Shown here: positions 1-11,390 of the stretch, piece by piece
How the letters are laid out: every line of letters starts with the position of its first letter
Numbering within the stretch: position 1 is the stretch's first letter
Assembly (NCBI GenBank): GCA_947683625.1
Contig: CANTUR010000168.1
Coordinates: 124,001-188,000, forward strand
DNA: 64,000 nt
DNA from: Mallotus nudiflorus
Lineage: Eukaryota > Streptophyta > Magnoliopsida > Malpighiales > Euphorbiaceae
Direction: 5' to 3'
The notes under the pieces: model-generated
What the model was told of the DNA's origin: nothing
The model's input: only the letters and a program-made list of their open reading frames with translations
Database searches by the model: none
Made by a program: the position numbers and the translations under genes

Positions 1-1
1 T

Positions 2-826
2 GCTAGTCTTAGCGGAATGAACTCTGCTTATGTATTGGTTGATGACTACTCTAGATACACTTGGGTGTGTTTTCTTACTCATAAGAATGATGCATTTAAA
101 GCTTTTGAAAATTTTTCAAAAAGAGTTAAAAAAGAAAAAGGATTTTGTATTTCATCCATTAGAAATGATTATGGAACCGAATTTGAAAATGAATTTTTCA
201 AAAACTATTGTAATGAAAATGGTATTTCTCATACATTTTCATCTCCTAAAACCCCTCAACAAAATGGGGTAGTTGAAAGAAAAAATAGAACTCTTATGGA
301 AATGGCTAGAATAATGCTTCATGAGTATAATTTGCCTCTATACTTTTAGGTGGAAGTCGTTAACACATCTTGTTATATTTCAAATTGAGTTTTTAAAAGA
401 CCAATTTTAAATAAAACATCTTGTGAGCTGTGGAACAATAGAAAACCGAAAATCTCATATCTAAGAGTATTTGGATGCAAGTGCTTTATATTAAACACCA
501 AGGATAATCTTGGAAAATTTGATTCCAAAGTCGATGAAGGAATTTTCCTAGGCTATTCCATCTCTAGTAAAGCATATAGGGTCTTTAATAAGAGAACTTT
601 AGTAGTTAAAGAGTCAATGCATATGGTATTTGATGAATCAAACTCACTAGATCCTAGAAAGGATGTTTGTAGTGTTGATGATCTTGTAGGTGACAATGAG
701 ATTGTGGAAACACAAGAAGAAAATGCTAGTAAGCCTTTGGAACTTGAAGATCCAAGCAAGAAGGAAAATGAGGAGACATATCAACCTACCTTGAAGGATG
801 AACTTCTAAAGGATTAGCAATTCAAG
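2..826 (+). pseudogene. copia integrase, core and C-terminal part (partial, broken)
   Basis: The frame from 17 begins inside the integrase catalytic core. It has the VDDYSRYTWV stretch (first Asp region), the second acidic region RNDYGTEFEN, and the third at SPKTPQQNGVVERKNRTL, where the E of VERKN is the catalytic Glu. An in-frame TAG near 348 cuts the protein after LPLYF. The same frame family resumes with a C-terminal part containing SYLRVFGCKCF and the GIFLGYS..KAYRVFNKRT segment, typical of copia integrases, and a Glu/Lys-rich hinge (617-817) leading to RT. Integrase inserts the cDNA copy into host DNA. The N-terminal zinc finger lies outside the window. The family call is certain and the copy is non-functional. 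Confidence 0.88.
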
Positions 827-837
827 AAAGCTCACCC

Positions 838-1795
838 TCAAGACCTCATTACAGGTGACACTATAAAAGGGGTAACTACAAGATCTCAATTAAAGTCTGT
901 TGTTAATTTAGCCTTCATTTCTCAAATTGAACCCAAAAATATTGATGATGCTTTGTGTGATGAATTTTGGGTCCTTGCTATACAAGAAGAGTTAAATCAA
1001 TTTGAGAGAAACAAGGTTTGGACCTTGGTTCCTAGACCTAAATATCATCCCATTATAGGCACCAAATGGGTGTTTAGAAATAAAATAAATGAACAAGGTG
1101 TCATAGCTAGGAACAAAGCTAAACTAGTAGCTAAAGGTTATAATCAAGAGGAAGGCATTGATTATGATGAAACCTTTGCCCCCGTTACAAGGTTAGAAGC
1201 TATTAGGATGCTACTTGCATTTGCATCATACATGGATTTTAAAATTTATCAAACGGATGTTAAAAGTGCATTTTTAAATGGTTTTATTGAAGAGGAGGTA
1301 TATGTTGAACAATCTTCAGGTTTTGAAAATTTTAACTCTCCAAATCATATTTTTAAATTGTCAAAACCATTGTATGGATTGAAACAAGCTCCAAGAGCCT
1401 GGTATGAAAGATTGAGTAACTTTTTACTAGAGAAAGGTTTCTTTAAAGGAAAGGTTGACATAACTCTTTTTATAAAGAAATCCAAGCATGATTTATTAAT
1501 TTTTCAAATTTATGTTGATGATTTTATTTTTGGTGCTACTAACCATTGCTTGTGTGAGGATTTTTCTAAGCTAATGCAAGGAGAATTTGAAGTGAGTATG
1601 ATGGGAGAACTCAAGTTCTTTCTTAGACTTCAAATCAAACAATGTGAAGATGGGATTTTCATTAATCAAACCAAATATACAAGGGACATTCTCAAGAAGT
1701 TTGGAATGGATGGAGATAAATCAAGCAAAACTCCAATGAACACCATAACCAAACTCAATAAGGATGAGAATGGCAAACCGGTTGATGAAAAGTGA
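838..1795 (+). pseudogene. copia reverse transcriptase
   Basis: The frame reads from the HPQDLITGD hinge into the copia RT domain. Visible landmarks are WTLVPRP, IIGTKWVFRNK, RNKAKLVAKGYNQEEGIDYDETFAPV, the DVKSAFLNG motif, PLYGLKQAPRAWY, and the catalytic YVDD at 1511-1522 followed by FIFGATN. RT copies the element RNA into cDNA. The canonical RTVxRxEAIR-type stretch is present as VTRLEAIRMLLAFAS. The domain is nearly full length and ends at a TGA at 1793-1795, where an intact element would continue into RNase H. The SIRE-like signature after YVDD supports the lineage call. The broken link to RNase H and the upstream stops make it a pseudogene. Confidence 0.9.
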
Positions 1796-1798
1796 TTT

Positions 1799-2464
1799 AG
1801 AGGTATGATCGGATCCCTTATTTATTTAACCGCTAGCAGACCTGATATTATGTTTGCTACTTACTTGTGTGCTAGATTTCAATCAAGTCCTAGTGAGTCT
1901 CATTTAAATGCTATTAAAAGAATTTTCAAATATCTTTATGGTACAATGCATTTAGGACTTTGGTATCCTAGGAGTTCTTCCTTTGATTTGATTAGTTATT
2001 ATGATGCTGACTTTATCGGTAGCTTACTAGATAGAAAAAGCACTTCTAAAACTTGTCAAATTTTAGGAAATTGCTTAGTTTCTTAGTTTAGTAAGAAACA
2101 AGTTTTGGTTGCCTTATCCATCGCTGAAGCAGAATATGTGGTGGCTAGTTGTTGTTGCACCCAAGTTCTATGGCAAAAATAATAACTTTTGGACTATGGC
2201 ATTGATATTAATCACATTCCAATTAAATGTGACAATACAAGTGCTATAAACCTTAGTAAAAATCCCATTCAGCATTCTAGAACTAATCATATTGACATTA
2301 GACATCATTTCTTGTGTGATCATGTGCAAAATAATGATATTTTTCTTGATTTTGTTGATACTAATCGTCAATTAGCAAACATCTTTACCAAGCCTCTTTG
2401 TGAGGAAATATTGAATTTTATTAAGCATGAACTTGGTATGATTGATGGCTCAAGCTTGTCTTGA
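1799..2464 (+). pseudogene. copia RNase H domain and end of pol
   Basis: The frame from 1805 begins MIGSLIYLTASRPDIMFA, the usual start of the copia RNase H region, and continues through SYYDADFIGSLLDRKST, where the Asp of the YYDADF segment is the first catalytic residue. A TAG at about 2084 breaks it after NCLVS. The next part (ALSIAEAEYVVAS, catalytic Glu) and the frame at 2189-2464 (CDNTSAINLSKNP with the next Asp, then HIDIRHHFL and IFTKPL) complete the domain. RNase H removes the RNA strand during reverse transcription. Pol ends at the TGA at 2462. The domain is complete in outline but needs two stop suppressions, so it is dead. Confidence 0.88.
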
Positions 2465-4329
2465 TCACTTATTAAATTGATGAATTGATGTTTGGATTCT
2501 TATGTGATCATGTGCTTTAGAAAAATTATTTTCAACATCATGTATATATTCTGTTTTAAAAGTATTTGCTTTAGCAAATTTACTTCATATACATGATATA
2601 TTGTATTTCCCATTTGCATGATCTTTGTATTGATTTTATTTGATTTGGATTTATGTGGATTCTTTCAAATTTTTTTCAAAAGCCCTTATATTTTTCAAAT
2701 TAATAATTAATTATTGAGCTAAATTTAATTAATTAATTATTTTAATTTAGAAAAAATATTTCTCCTCCTCAATAAGATTTTTTAAATATTTTTAATTCAT
2801 TTTATGTCAATTTCTATTTGGTTTATTTTCTGGATATAAGCCATGAGCTGTTTGTTTATTTTATAATTATTTTATAATAGTTTACGCTCAGTTTATTTTC
2901 TAGATATTTTCTGGATATAAGACATGAGCTGTTAGTTTTATGTCTTATCTACAATTGGTATTTTAATATCATTGTAGCTCTCTCTTTTTAATGCAACTTT
3001 ATTTGCATTTTGACAAGGGGAAGAAATATTTGAGTTTGTTTATTTGTTTTTATTGTGTTTACACATGAATATTGTTTATTATGTTTATACATGCATAATT
3101 AATGTTTAATTTATTCATGTATCAATTCCACTTAGGAATTGTTTTGATATTTGATAAGACATGAATATTTTTTAAGATTTGGTCTATCTTTGCTTTTGTT
3201 AAAGGAGGCAAAAATAATTGAGTTTGCATGCGTACTTAGTTAATTTCTTTTAAGGAAGAGAAATTTTTTTACAAAGATGTGTTTGTGTTAGTGACATAAC
3301 TATGTGATAATGTGTCCTTAATATCAATTTTTTTAATTCATTGAAATAGGGGGGAGAAAATTGTTTGAATTTATTTCATAGAAATTTTTTATGCATGCAT
3401 AGTAATAATGTAAGTGTGTCTAGTTTTGTTCTTGTGATAAAAAGCCTTGTTTTGCTTACTATGTTTATATATGACATGAATTTTTTTTATTTATGCATGA
3501 CTATCAGTTATGCTTATACCTGCAAAATTCATATTCATGTAAATTCTTCTTGGGAATGGTTTTTATTTTTAAAAATGAAATGACTTTCATAAAGATTTTG
3601 AGTTTCTTTGCTTTCATTTTTTTGGTTCTTGATCTTTTATTCCCTCTGGTATTATTGGCTCCTTTAGGTCTATTTCCCTTTATATCTCTCTCTTTTCTTT
3701 TTGTCTTTGACAAAGGGGGAGAAGAAGCTATGTACTTAGGGGATAAATAATTATGTTTGTATTTAAGATATGCTAAGTACCACATGATTATGTATGATTG
3801 ATTGACTAACTAAACTTTCTATAATCATGTGATGTTTCAATATAGCATATGTACTATTTTGTGATGCATTATAGTAGCACTATATGCATATATGTTTGAA
3901 ATTATTTCCTTTATGTTGTCTAACATTTTTTAATGATCATGTTATCATCATTTGTTATGTTAGGCCATGTTCTTGATAATATTCTTATGTTGTCCTTATT
4001 CTTGACAAGAAAGATAATAAAATTTATTTATATTTCTTATCATGTCTAAAAAGGAGGAGAAATAAAGAAATATATTTTGTTAAAGGAATAGATTTGTTAA
4101 ACCCTTATACATGCTATGATAATTCATTTCTATACTATGATACATGATAAATATTGAATTTATGCAAATGTTAAGGGGGAGCAAAATACTTTCTCATTTT
4201 GCACCTATTTAATTTGAAAGGGGGAGCTATTTTAATTAGCATTCTTATACATGTTATTTATTTTTGTCACACTCACACACATTATTTATTATCTTTTAAA
4301 ATTGGTTATCAAAGCCAAAAAGGGGAGAT
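2465..4329 (+). other. Sirevirus-like 3' spacer with multiple polypurine tracts
   Basis: This is about 1.9 kb of AT-rich non-coding sequence between pol and the LTR. It holds at least nine purine runs, near 3015, 3204, 3252, 3348, 3712, 4048, 4173, 4217 and 4317. Several follow a TTTGxCAAA or GTTAA lead, as in the run at 3712-3729. Multiple polypurine tracts before the 3' LTR are a known Sirevirus hallmark. No envelope-like ORF is visible. Short open frames at 3365-3750 are hydrophobic by composition only and I do not count them as genes. Confidence 0.75.
4317..4329 (+). promoter_or_regulatory. polypurine tract next to the 3' LTR
   Basis: The run AAAAAGGGGAGAT directly abuts the TG that starts the LTR. 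It is the expected plus-strand primer of reverse transcription, and it resembles the other purine runs in the spacer upstream. Confidence 0.75.
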
Positions 4330-4660
4330 TGCTTACCATTTGCATGATCAAACTCCAAAATTTTGACTTTGATAAACAATTTTTATACTAATAATTTCAA
4401 TTAAGTGTCTAGGAAATTATATACCAAACATATACCAAGCATATACACTTTTGGATAAATAGTGACTTTTCGAGCAAATTGAACCTCTAAGATTCAAGAA
4501 GGCTTTTGACATCTTTAGAGCTCTTAAATGAGAAAATTAGCTTCTTTACATTTAAATTAGATATCTTGAGCTTTATGAATTGGGCTTATTTTTCAAAATC
4601 CAAATTCATTTGGTTATGTAAATTTTGAGTTGAAATTCACGTATATGTCTGCCATCTCAA

Positions 4661-5240
4661 ACTACACATCTCTTAGTATTTTAGACATATTTTAAGCTAC
4701 AGAAGTCAAATTAAGGTGATTCAAAATGATATGAAAGTATAAATCAAATGTATACAACTTTAATGAAGAAATTATAGGCAAATTAAAATTTCTTCAGGAG
4801 AAAATCACGACTTCAACTTGTGTATAGCTATTTGACAGTATTCTGCATTTCAGATTGCATAACTCTTAGTATTTTGGACATATCCTGAGCTACAAAAGTC
4901 TAATTTAGGTGATTTAAAATGATATGGAAATATAATTGAAATATATATAGCTTTCATGAAGAAATTAAGGGAAAATTAAAATTTTTTCAAGAGCAAAGCA
5001 CAGCTTCAATTTGGGTATAGCCGTCTGACCGTAGTCTGCATTACAAATTGCACAACTCTTAGTATTTTGGACATATCTTGAGCTAAAAAAGTCCAATTTA
5101 TTTGATTAAAATTGATATGGAAAGATAATTCAAATATATACATATTGTATAAATAAAGTTGGGCAAATTCAAATGTCTTGAGGAGCCAATCATGGTTTCA
5201 ATCCATGAATAGCTGTCTGATAGCATCACTCTCAATGATT
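4661..5240 (+). repeat. 193-bp tandem triplication in the LTR U3
   Basis: Three diverged units start at about 4661, 4854 and 5047. The landmark CTCTTAGTATTTT begins at 4670, 4863 and 5056, giving a constant 193-bp period. Each unit contains a copy of GACATAT..TGAGCTA and ends with a TAGCTxTxTGAC stretch. The array lies just upstream of the TATA box, where enhancer repeats are often found in LTRs. Confidence 0.85.
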
Positions 5241-5295
5241 CAAAATATAGACGTTGGACACATCATTTGAACCTCAAAGAGCTATATTTTTTAAG

Positions 5296-5303
5296 TATAA
5301 ATA
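5296..5303 (+). promoter_or_regulatory. TATA box of the copia LTR
   Basis: TATAAATA lies between the U3 triplication and a transcribed-looking pyrimidine-rich region (CATTCATTATTTCTTAAGC). It is the best candidate for the start of element transcription. Confidence 0.6.
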
Positions 5304-5823
5304 CCTCTAGATCTGAATGAAAGTTAAGAAACTTTTTTATCATTCATTATTTCTTAAGCATTCATTGAGCTCTCAAATTCTCTTAAAACAATTCTTTGTT
5401 TGTATAACTCTTATGAGAGTTGGGTGTGTGTTAGAAATAGAATTTCTCTTCATCTTAAATATTGGGTTAGATTAGAAGGGAAGTGAGATTTATTTTTAAA
5501 GGAATTAGTTTAAGTGTTGTCCATTGAAACACTTAGGTTTTGGTTTTTTGAGTGAGCCTTGAAAACTCATGTTGTAATGTTATAAGAGTGAGCCATAAAA
5601 CTCTTGTATAATCTCAATCTTGTGAATAAGATTGTGGGTGATTGAAAATCCTAACTTGGGGATAAGTTAGGTGGAGACGTAGGATTTTTATTGAATATGA
5701 ACTTCTTAAATCTTTGTGTTCTTCATTCTTCCTTCTCAACTTCTATTTAATTCTTATAAAGAATTCTTTTTAATTTCTCATTTTTTTGGATAGTCCTATT
5801 CACCCCCTCTAGGACTCTTTTCA

Positions 5824-6595
5824 TAATTGATAAAGATTATAGGGGCATGTTTGGTATTTTCATTTAGGGACCTACCCAATTGACTTTAATCTTGGTGACA
5901 TGAACATGTGATTTTCAGTTCTAAGGGTATCATTATTTTATCAGATGTAGTTTTGCAAGCATTATTTTTGGAAGCTTAGGGGGCATTGTAGCATAATTTA
6001 AAGAGTGAATAAAGTTGGATAACACATGGTACTTTTGCCAAAAGGGTTAGCTTTCTTTAAAACATGCATCCATTTTTAATTTATTTATGCATATATTTGC
6101 TTATGATTTTGCATAAGATGCATGCATGTATTTGCACTATAAACCTTAATAGTTATTTATTTCATGCACTTCTATACATTACTAGCTCTATTTTTATATA
6201 CAAATAAATTCATGGTGTCTTCATATACATATTATTTATAATAATACATGCATCTATAAGGTTTTAATTTTTTTTACATTTTTCTCTGAGGTATTCTTTA
6301 GACATAAATAGAGACTTCTCACATGTTAGCTGATTGCATTATATGTTCATTCATATTAATAAATGTTTAGTTTATGCATATGCTTTCATCTTCATACATG
6401 CTATATTTGCATCTTTATATTATATGCTTATAGATCCTTTAACATATGCACGATTTTATTTATAGTTTACATACTTCTTATACCTTTTAATTCACACCCT
6501 TCTAGTTGTAATACAAACCAATTATGTTGATGCATATAGTTATATTAGTTTGCATTGTTTGTTTCACTTACACACACATTTTATGTTTATATATT
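5824..6595. other. intergenic AT-rich sequence between two retrotransposons
   Basis: This stretch has many CATGCAT-like and TTTATATA motifs and no ORF, repeat array or recognisable element. I see nothing further in it. Confidence 0.6.
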
Positions 6596-8395
6596 TGTCA
6601 TACCTCAAATTTGATTGTCCTTAAAAAGGTCCAATGATGAAATGAATCCCTTAGATGACTAGAGTCTGCTCATTCATAACACCTCAAAAGTGTACAACCT
6701 TAAAAACCTAACCGACCCCACTAGTATGTAAAATTGATCACTGACCCATTAAGTTGTGCCCCAACCTTGGGAAATATGAATTATCAGAACAACGAGAGGT
6801 TTATTTTGAGAAAACCCCTCTCAAAATACTCAGCTCATTAGGCTAGTGCGCATTTTGTTAGACCAGGGCCCAGCTTTGTGAAAAAATAAAAATTAATTTT
6901 GATAAAATGGACCTTATAAATAAATCCAAAAGGCCCCAAAACCTCTAGAAGTGGTCCTGGAATGGTCGAACACAACCTGAGGATCAGTGCGTATCGCTTA
7001 GAAGTGCGCGTAAATCCCCTTAGTTATAATGTGCCAAAATTGAGGCCAAATTTGGCAAAATGAACTTTGAAAATGAATCCAGAAGGCCCTAAAACCTTAT
7101 GAAGCAACCTCAAAACAATGTGCATAAAACCTAGGAAGTGTGCATAAAGCGATGAAGTGCGCATGGAGCGTACACGTACGCGCATGGCCATGCACCAAGC
7201 ACTTACCATGCGTGCATGACTAGCCCTTACCACCCTATTCTACCTAATTTTCTCTATAAATAGACCCCTTCACACCCCATTTTAAAGGGGGGAGCAAGTG
7301 GAAATGCACACACACTTAAAAATTGGTTCATTCGAAGGTGTTGCAAACCCTTTTTTAGATAGTTTTCTCTCTCCCATAACCTTTCTCTTAGGTTGTCAAA
7401 TCCCTTTTCCACTAAACCAAGTCTCATCTTTGTCAAAGCACAATTCAAAGGTATACAATCTAGCATCATTCTATTGTCATTTTGAACCTCTCAATAAGGA
7501 AAGCTTGATAATCTCTAGAAGTTAAAGCTTCAACACCCACACAAGCTCAGTTGAGTCTGAGGGCCACATAATTATTTTAGCATATTTATTTTATTTTATT
7601 GCATTTTATTTTATCATCACCAACATTTGGGAATATTATATTCTTTTATTATGAGATTAGCAATCTTGCATGCTACGTCAATAATATATGCTTTATTATG
7701 CTCGTCTCATATCATCATTCTGTATCCTCTATTTCTAAAATCATGAAATTGCATTATAAATACCAATAATGTGAAAAGTTCATATCCTGAAATAGAGTCA
7801 TCATGCTTTTGGTCCAGTGATGACCTCTTTCATCCTTTATATCATTGTCATACATCATCATGTTATAAATAATCACTATAAGCATGCATGATCAACCTAT
7901 TATTCATGAAATCTAGCAATCTATGTGAATGGTCATGTTAATCTTGTAGATCAATCATATCTAAATTAGATTTACTTTTTTGCAATCTTTTCCTTTTCAT
8001 ATGCATTTTATCAGGAAAGAGATATAATAATTAAATTTTTAATTTTATTATCTTTCACTATCTGATGTGCTATATGAATGTTATACAAACTGTCATTACC
8101 AAAAATAGGGTGTTGTAGTAGCTATACATCGAGTATCGTATAATGAGAAATAGTAAAAAAGTAGACATAATCCCCTAAACCTAGAAATCTCTACTAGGGA
8201 TAATACTCGCTGAGTGACCTGATTGATCTGTAAAGTCTCTGTTGGTGACTCTAAAAAATCAAAAGCATCTCATCCCTTTGAGACTAATCATTTGTCCCTA
8301 TTTGGTACAGTTGCCATGTCCCTTGGAAATGGAAAGACCAGCACAATGTCCCATGAAAACATACCGCTAACCAAAAGCGAGAGAGGTCGCTCATA
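6596..8395 (+). repeat. 5' LTR of Tat-A
   Basis: It begins TGTCATACCTCAAATTTG and ends about GAGAGGTCGCTCATA. It matches 19223-21055 along its whole length with many substitutions and small indels. The segment at 6840-7215 is rich in short GTGCGC/ACGCGC motifs with TG-type variants. Confidence 0.9.
7255..7263 (+). promoter_or_regulatory. TATA box of the Tat-A 5' LTR
   Basis: TATAAATAG follows a pyrimidine-rich stretch and is conserved at the same place in the 3' LTR (19896-19904). This supports it as the core promoter. Confidence 0.7.
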
Positions 8396-8396
8396 G

Positions 8397-8414
8397 TGGC
8401 GACTCCATTGGGGA
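8397..8414 (+). promoter_or_regulatory. primer binding site of Tat-A
   Basis: TGGCGACTCCATTGGGGA lies one base after the LTR end. It closely matches the TGGCGACTCCxxTGGGGA sites seen in many Tat/Ogre elements, which I recall as tRNA-Arg type. The position is sound, but the primer tRNA identity is from memory. Confidence 0.75.
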
Positions 8415-9784
8415 ATTCTACGTAAGAGGGATCAACTAAAAAATGACTATTTCTCATTATGCAATACTCAATTGTATGTAGCCCCTCACCACTGCACTTG
8501 CACTACACATCACACATGCACCACTTGTCCCTAAAAGCCTCGGTAATACTAAATGACATTGCCACCATGATTCCACTTGAGTCATAGGGCAACAAAGAAA
8601 TGATATTATCACCTTTAGTCTTTACTCGTGCATTCGCCATACTCATATGACCAGAGTCTGTAACCCAAGTCCTTAAGGGGGGAGACCAAGTTACCAAAAA
8701 AATGCTAGAATCATAAACTGGAGTCTATAACCCTAGTCATATGGGGGCATTCTTGCTAAAGGAACCCTTAGCCTTTCACCCTAACTCAACTCATGTAGAT
8801 AAACTGATAGTAACATCCACTAGGATTCCACCAAGCTATGCATGCTATCCTTGTCTGAATACTGTTCGTTTGACTTGATACTCATAAATGACATGACCCT
8901 CTTAGTTTCTATCATCAAATGATGTCATAATGTCAATTTTCATAGAAAATTTACACTCAGGACCACATGATTCTCAGCTACTTCATGCAAGCCCAAAGCA
9001 CGAGGAATGATAAGAATCATGTACCTCAACTTGTATAGTCTATGCAAATTAACAAATAATGACATCCTTTGATGACGGAAGCTACGAGATGTCATCCATT
9101 TATCCTTATCATATCAAATGAATGGGTTAGGAACCTAACTAGATTATGGACCTTTATGTCAATAAAATAAAACTATAAACTATCAAATTATACTTTTGTG
9201 GCTCCTGGTAAATATATCGAATATCGATATGGGGACAAGAACTCGAACTCCTTTTGATTGACCTTGGTCCTATGCATATAGGTGCATACAGGTTTTGGAC
9301 ATCATTTGAAGCCCGACAATTGACCCTCACATTGACATCAAGTGATTATCTTAAGCACATTTGAGTATTGTTTCTCAGTTTACCCTTTGGTTTTTATCAA
9401 TATAAATCAAAATATCCTACTTTCGAGAGTGGAACCATAATCCCCTAATGACTGTAGGTTCCAAACCCACCTAGGAAAGAGAATGAAGAACCTCATGGAG
9501 AAATAAGGTTGGAAGCGAGAACTTGCTTATGATTGGTTTGTTCACAGTACAAGAAAACTAACCAGCTTTAATCATGCATACATAACATAAATGTAGATAG
9601 CACATGCTAATCACTATTTCTTCTACAGGAATAATCATGTTTCATTTTATGATTTTGCATCCACTCTATTCATACATGCTCACCCTTTTCTTCTGTAGGC
9701 ACACATCATGCATCACTCATTTAGCGAACCCTAATAAATGTATATGACTATAATATTCAAACATGAGTGGTCATAAAGCTGAGT
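8415..9784 (+). other. Tat-A 5' leader, no gene recognised
   Basis: About 1.4 kb between the primer binding site and the first recognisable ORF. All frames are closed within short distances and no domain is visible. Elements of this lineage often have long 5' leaders. Confidence 0.55.
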
Positions 9785-10930
9785 CCTCTCACCAAAGTAA
9801 TGGAAAATTGAAAGCCAAGATTTAAGAATGGCTTAACGATGACACCATGGTCAAAAACCCCTAAAACCAAACTAGTATCACTAGACATTTCCTATATAAT
9901 CTTGACAAGGCCAATTGGAAAAGCCTGCAACCATATGGAATGTTATGCATTACGACATTCCAGCATGTGCACCTCGATCGTGAACTCTTGAATGCTGTTG
10001 TGTCATTCTAGAACCCTTAAGAGGATGTGTTCTGATTCAACATCATAGAACTATGCCTATTATATGAAGAATTTAGTACCATAGCAGGGTGAACCCCCAC
10101 CAAAATTAGAAGAGACAATCTTCACTAACCAAGATGTTAAATACCTAGGGCCTGAGGCCAATTTCCTTGATCTAAGCTCATAAAAGCTTGATGAACTAGT
10201 CATTGAGCACAAATAACTAATTCCTATACAAGTCCTAGCTGTCTGTGCTACCAAGAAGACTGGTTCTCTGATTTGGGCACGTCTCCTTATGTGTTACCTC
10301 TTTATACAATACTTCATTGTCTCAAACGATGGGCTAGGAGATTACTAGATACTCCAAGAAATTAAAGGAATGGAATGTTGAATGACTCCCTTCCCACTGA
10401 TTCTAGTAGAAACCATTCAAGGTTTGGATGACCTCAAAAATGGGAAAAGTCTAGACTTCACTAGAAGCCCTCTATTGCTTCAACTATGGTTGCAAGAAAA
10501 GTTGAGTCTACTTGACAAACCTACAGGGAATTGGATAAGATATCAACCCAAGAATCACCTAGAAAGACACATCAAGGACGTTCATGGGCACTCAGTCTAC
10601 ATCCCAACCCAGGATTGGTTCAAATGCAAGAAGGACACACTAAAATGTCAAGTAAGATGGATGTGCCCCTGGTGGAAGCTAGGATATATGACTCTCTATA
10701 CATATGTAAATTGTGTACCAATCTTAGGATTCAGGTCATGCACCCACTAATATCTGGCACTAGTGAAGAGATAGTTTGGTGAGAAGCAACATGTACCTTT
10801 TGAGCTTGTAGATTTCTCTAATGGTAGGATACAATAAAGGTTTTTGGATCACTTCAAAGTAATATGGAGGAAGAGAATCATCCACCAATTTACTACTAGT
10901 ATTGGAGATGGTGTTATTGATGGAGCATAC
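9785..10930 (+). pseudogene. DUF7745-like extra ORF (Ogre ORF1-like), sense, upstream of pol
   Basis: The conceptual product, read through several stops, contains ELLNAVVSF then NIIELCLLYEEF. Next comes the open part at 10382-10750, with FPLILVETIQGLDD, SPLLLQLWLQEKLSLL and RWMCPWW (10655-10675), and a tail with QFGEKQHVPF. The pattern of a short N-terminal (V/S)FW-P element, an xxPLxEEF element, an ETIxGL helix and a LLLQLW helix matches the plant DUF7745-like proteins that accompany Tat-type retrotransposons. Its role is unknown. A homologous gene is antisense in the second Tat element at 48060-49093, sharing NIIE(I/L)C, PLILxETI and RWMCPWW. Here it occupies the place where gag would be expected. 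Frames are broken, so it is a relic. Confidence 0.72.
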
Positions 10931-10935
10931 AAGTA

Positions 10936-11253
10936 GTGGATGATCCAAAGACAGAAACATCTCTCAAACCACTGATCCAGAGAAAGTTCACTTCTTTAAT
11001 TTCTATGTCTTTGTTTGAAACTGATGATTTAATAAACTCTAAATTTAATGTAATGAAATATGATTTTGCTTATTTGTTTAATGTCTTTCCTAATGGTAGT
11101 GTGCATTGCATTAATCAAAACATTAGCATATTTGATATTTATTCCGTATGCACTGAATCATTTAACATTGGCACAGGATCAAAACCACTCATTCTACATA
11201 TTTTGAAAGATGTACCCTTGAAGAGAGAAGAGCAATTGAAAAAATATTATTAA
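10936..11253 (+). pseudogene. pol linker region between protease and RT
   Basis: The 105-residue frame contains SLFETDDLINSKFN, FAYLFNVFPNG and a Lys/Glu-rich end. It aligns by eye with the Tat-B frame at 43854-44375, which has SLFETDDLFFSKVN and CDVFPNG, and there it lies between protease and RT. This shows that Tat-A pol begins just before RT and that protease is absent or unrecognisable upstream. No enzymatic motif is seen. Confidence 0.7.
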
Positions 11254-11390
11254 AACATTCAAAATTATTTACCTGGATGTACGACGATATGCCTATTATT
11301 GACAGAGACATTTCTTAACACTTCATTCCTACCAAAGAAGGGTGCAAATTAGTAAAGCAGAAACTAAGAAGACTCGTACCATAATTGGCC

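Larger units (their letters stand above)
1..5823 (+). mobile_element. Ty1/copia retrotransposon, Sirevirus (SIRE) type, 5'-truncated by the window edge
   Basis: The order integrase, RT, RNase H is that of Ty1/copia. Three things point to the Sirevirus lineage: an RT active site followed by FIFGATN, a linker of the HPQDLITGD..GVTTRS type before RT, and a long spacer after pol with many polypurine tracts. Gag, protease, the 5' LTR and the start of integrase lie left of the window. The coding part has several stop codons, so the copy is inactive. The lineage assignment rests on recalled motif similarity and is fairly sure. The right edge is inferred from the LTR terminus only, because the partner LTR is outside the window. 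Confidence 0.85.
4330..5823 (+). repeat. 3' LTR of the copia element
   Basis: It starts TGCTTACC right after the polypurine tract. It ends near CACCCCCTCTAGGACTCTTTTCA, a pyrimidine-rich end followed by a CA terminus of the kind seen in SIRE-type LTRs. A TATA box sits at 5296 and a T-rich R/U5 follows. The length of about 1.5 kb suits the lineage. The exact right end is not confirmed, because the partner LTR is outside the window. Confidence 0.68.

Noticed and set aside
3365..3785. Possible envelope-like ORF after copia pol
   Set aside because: Short, hydrophobic by composition, overlapping purine tracts and not in a position or length expected of a Sirevirus env-like gene.
6591..6600. Target-site duplication for Tat-A
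   Set aside because: ATATT on the left and CTATC on the right do not match; either decayed or the ends are off by a few bases.
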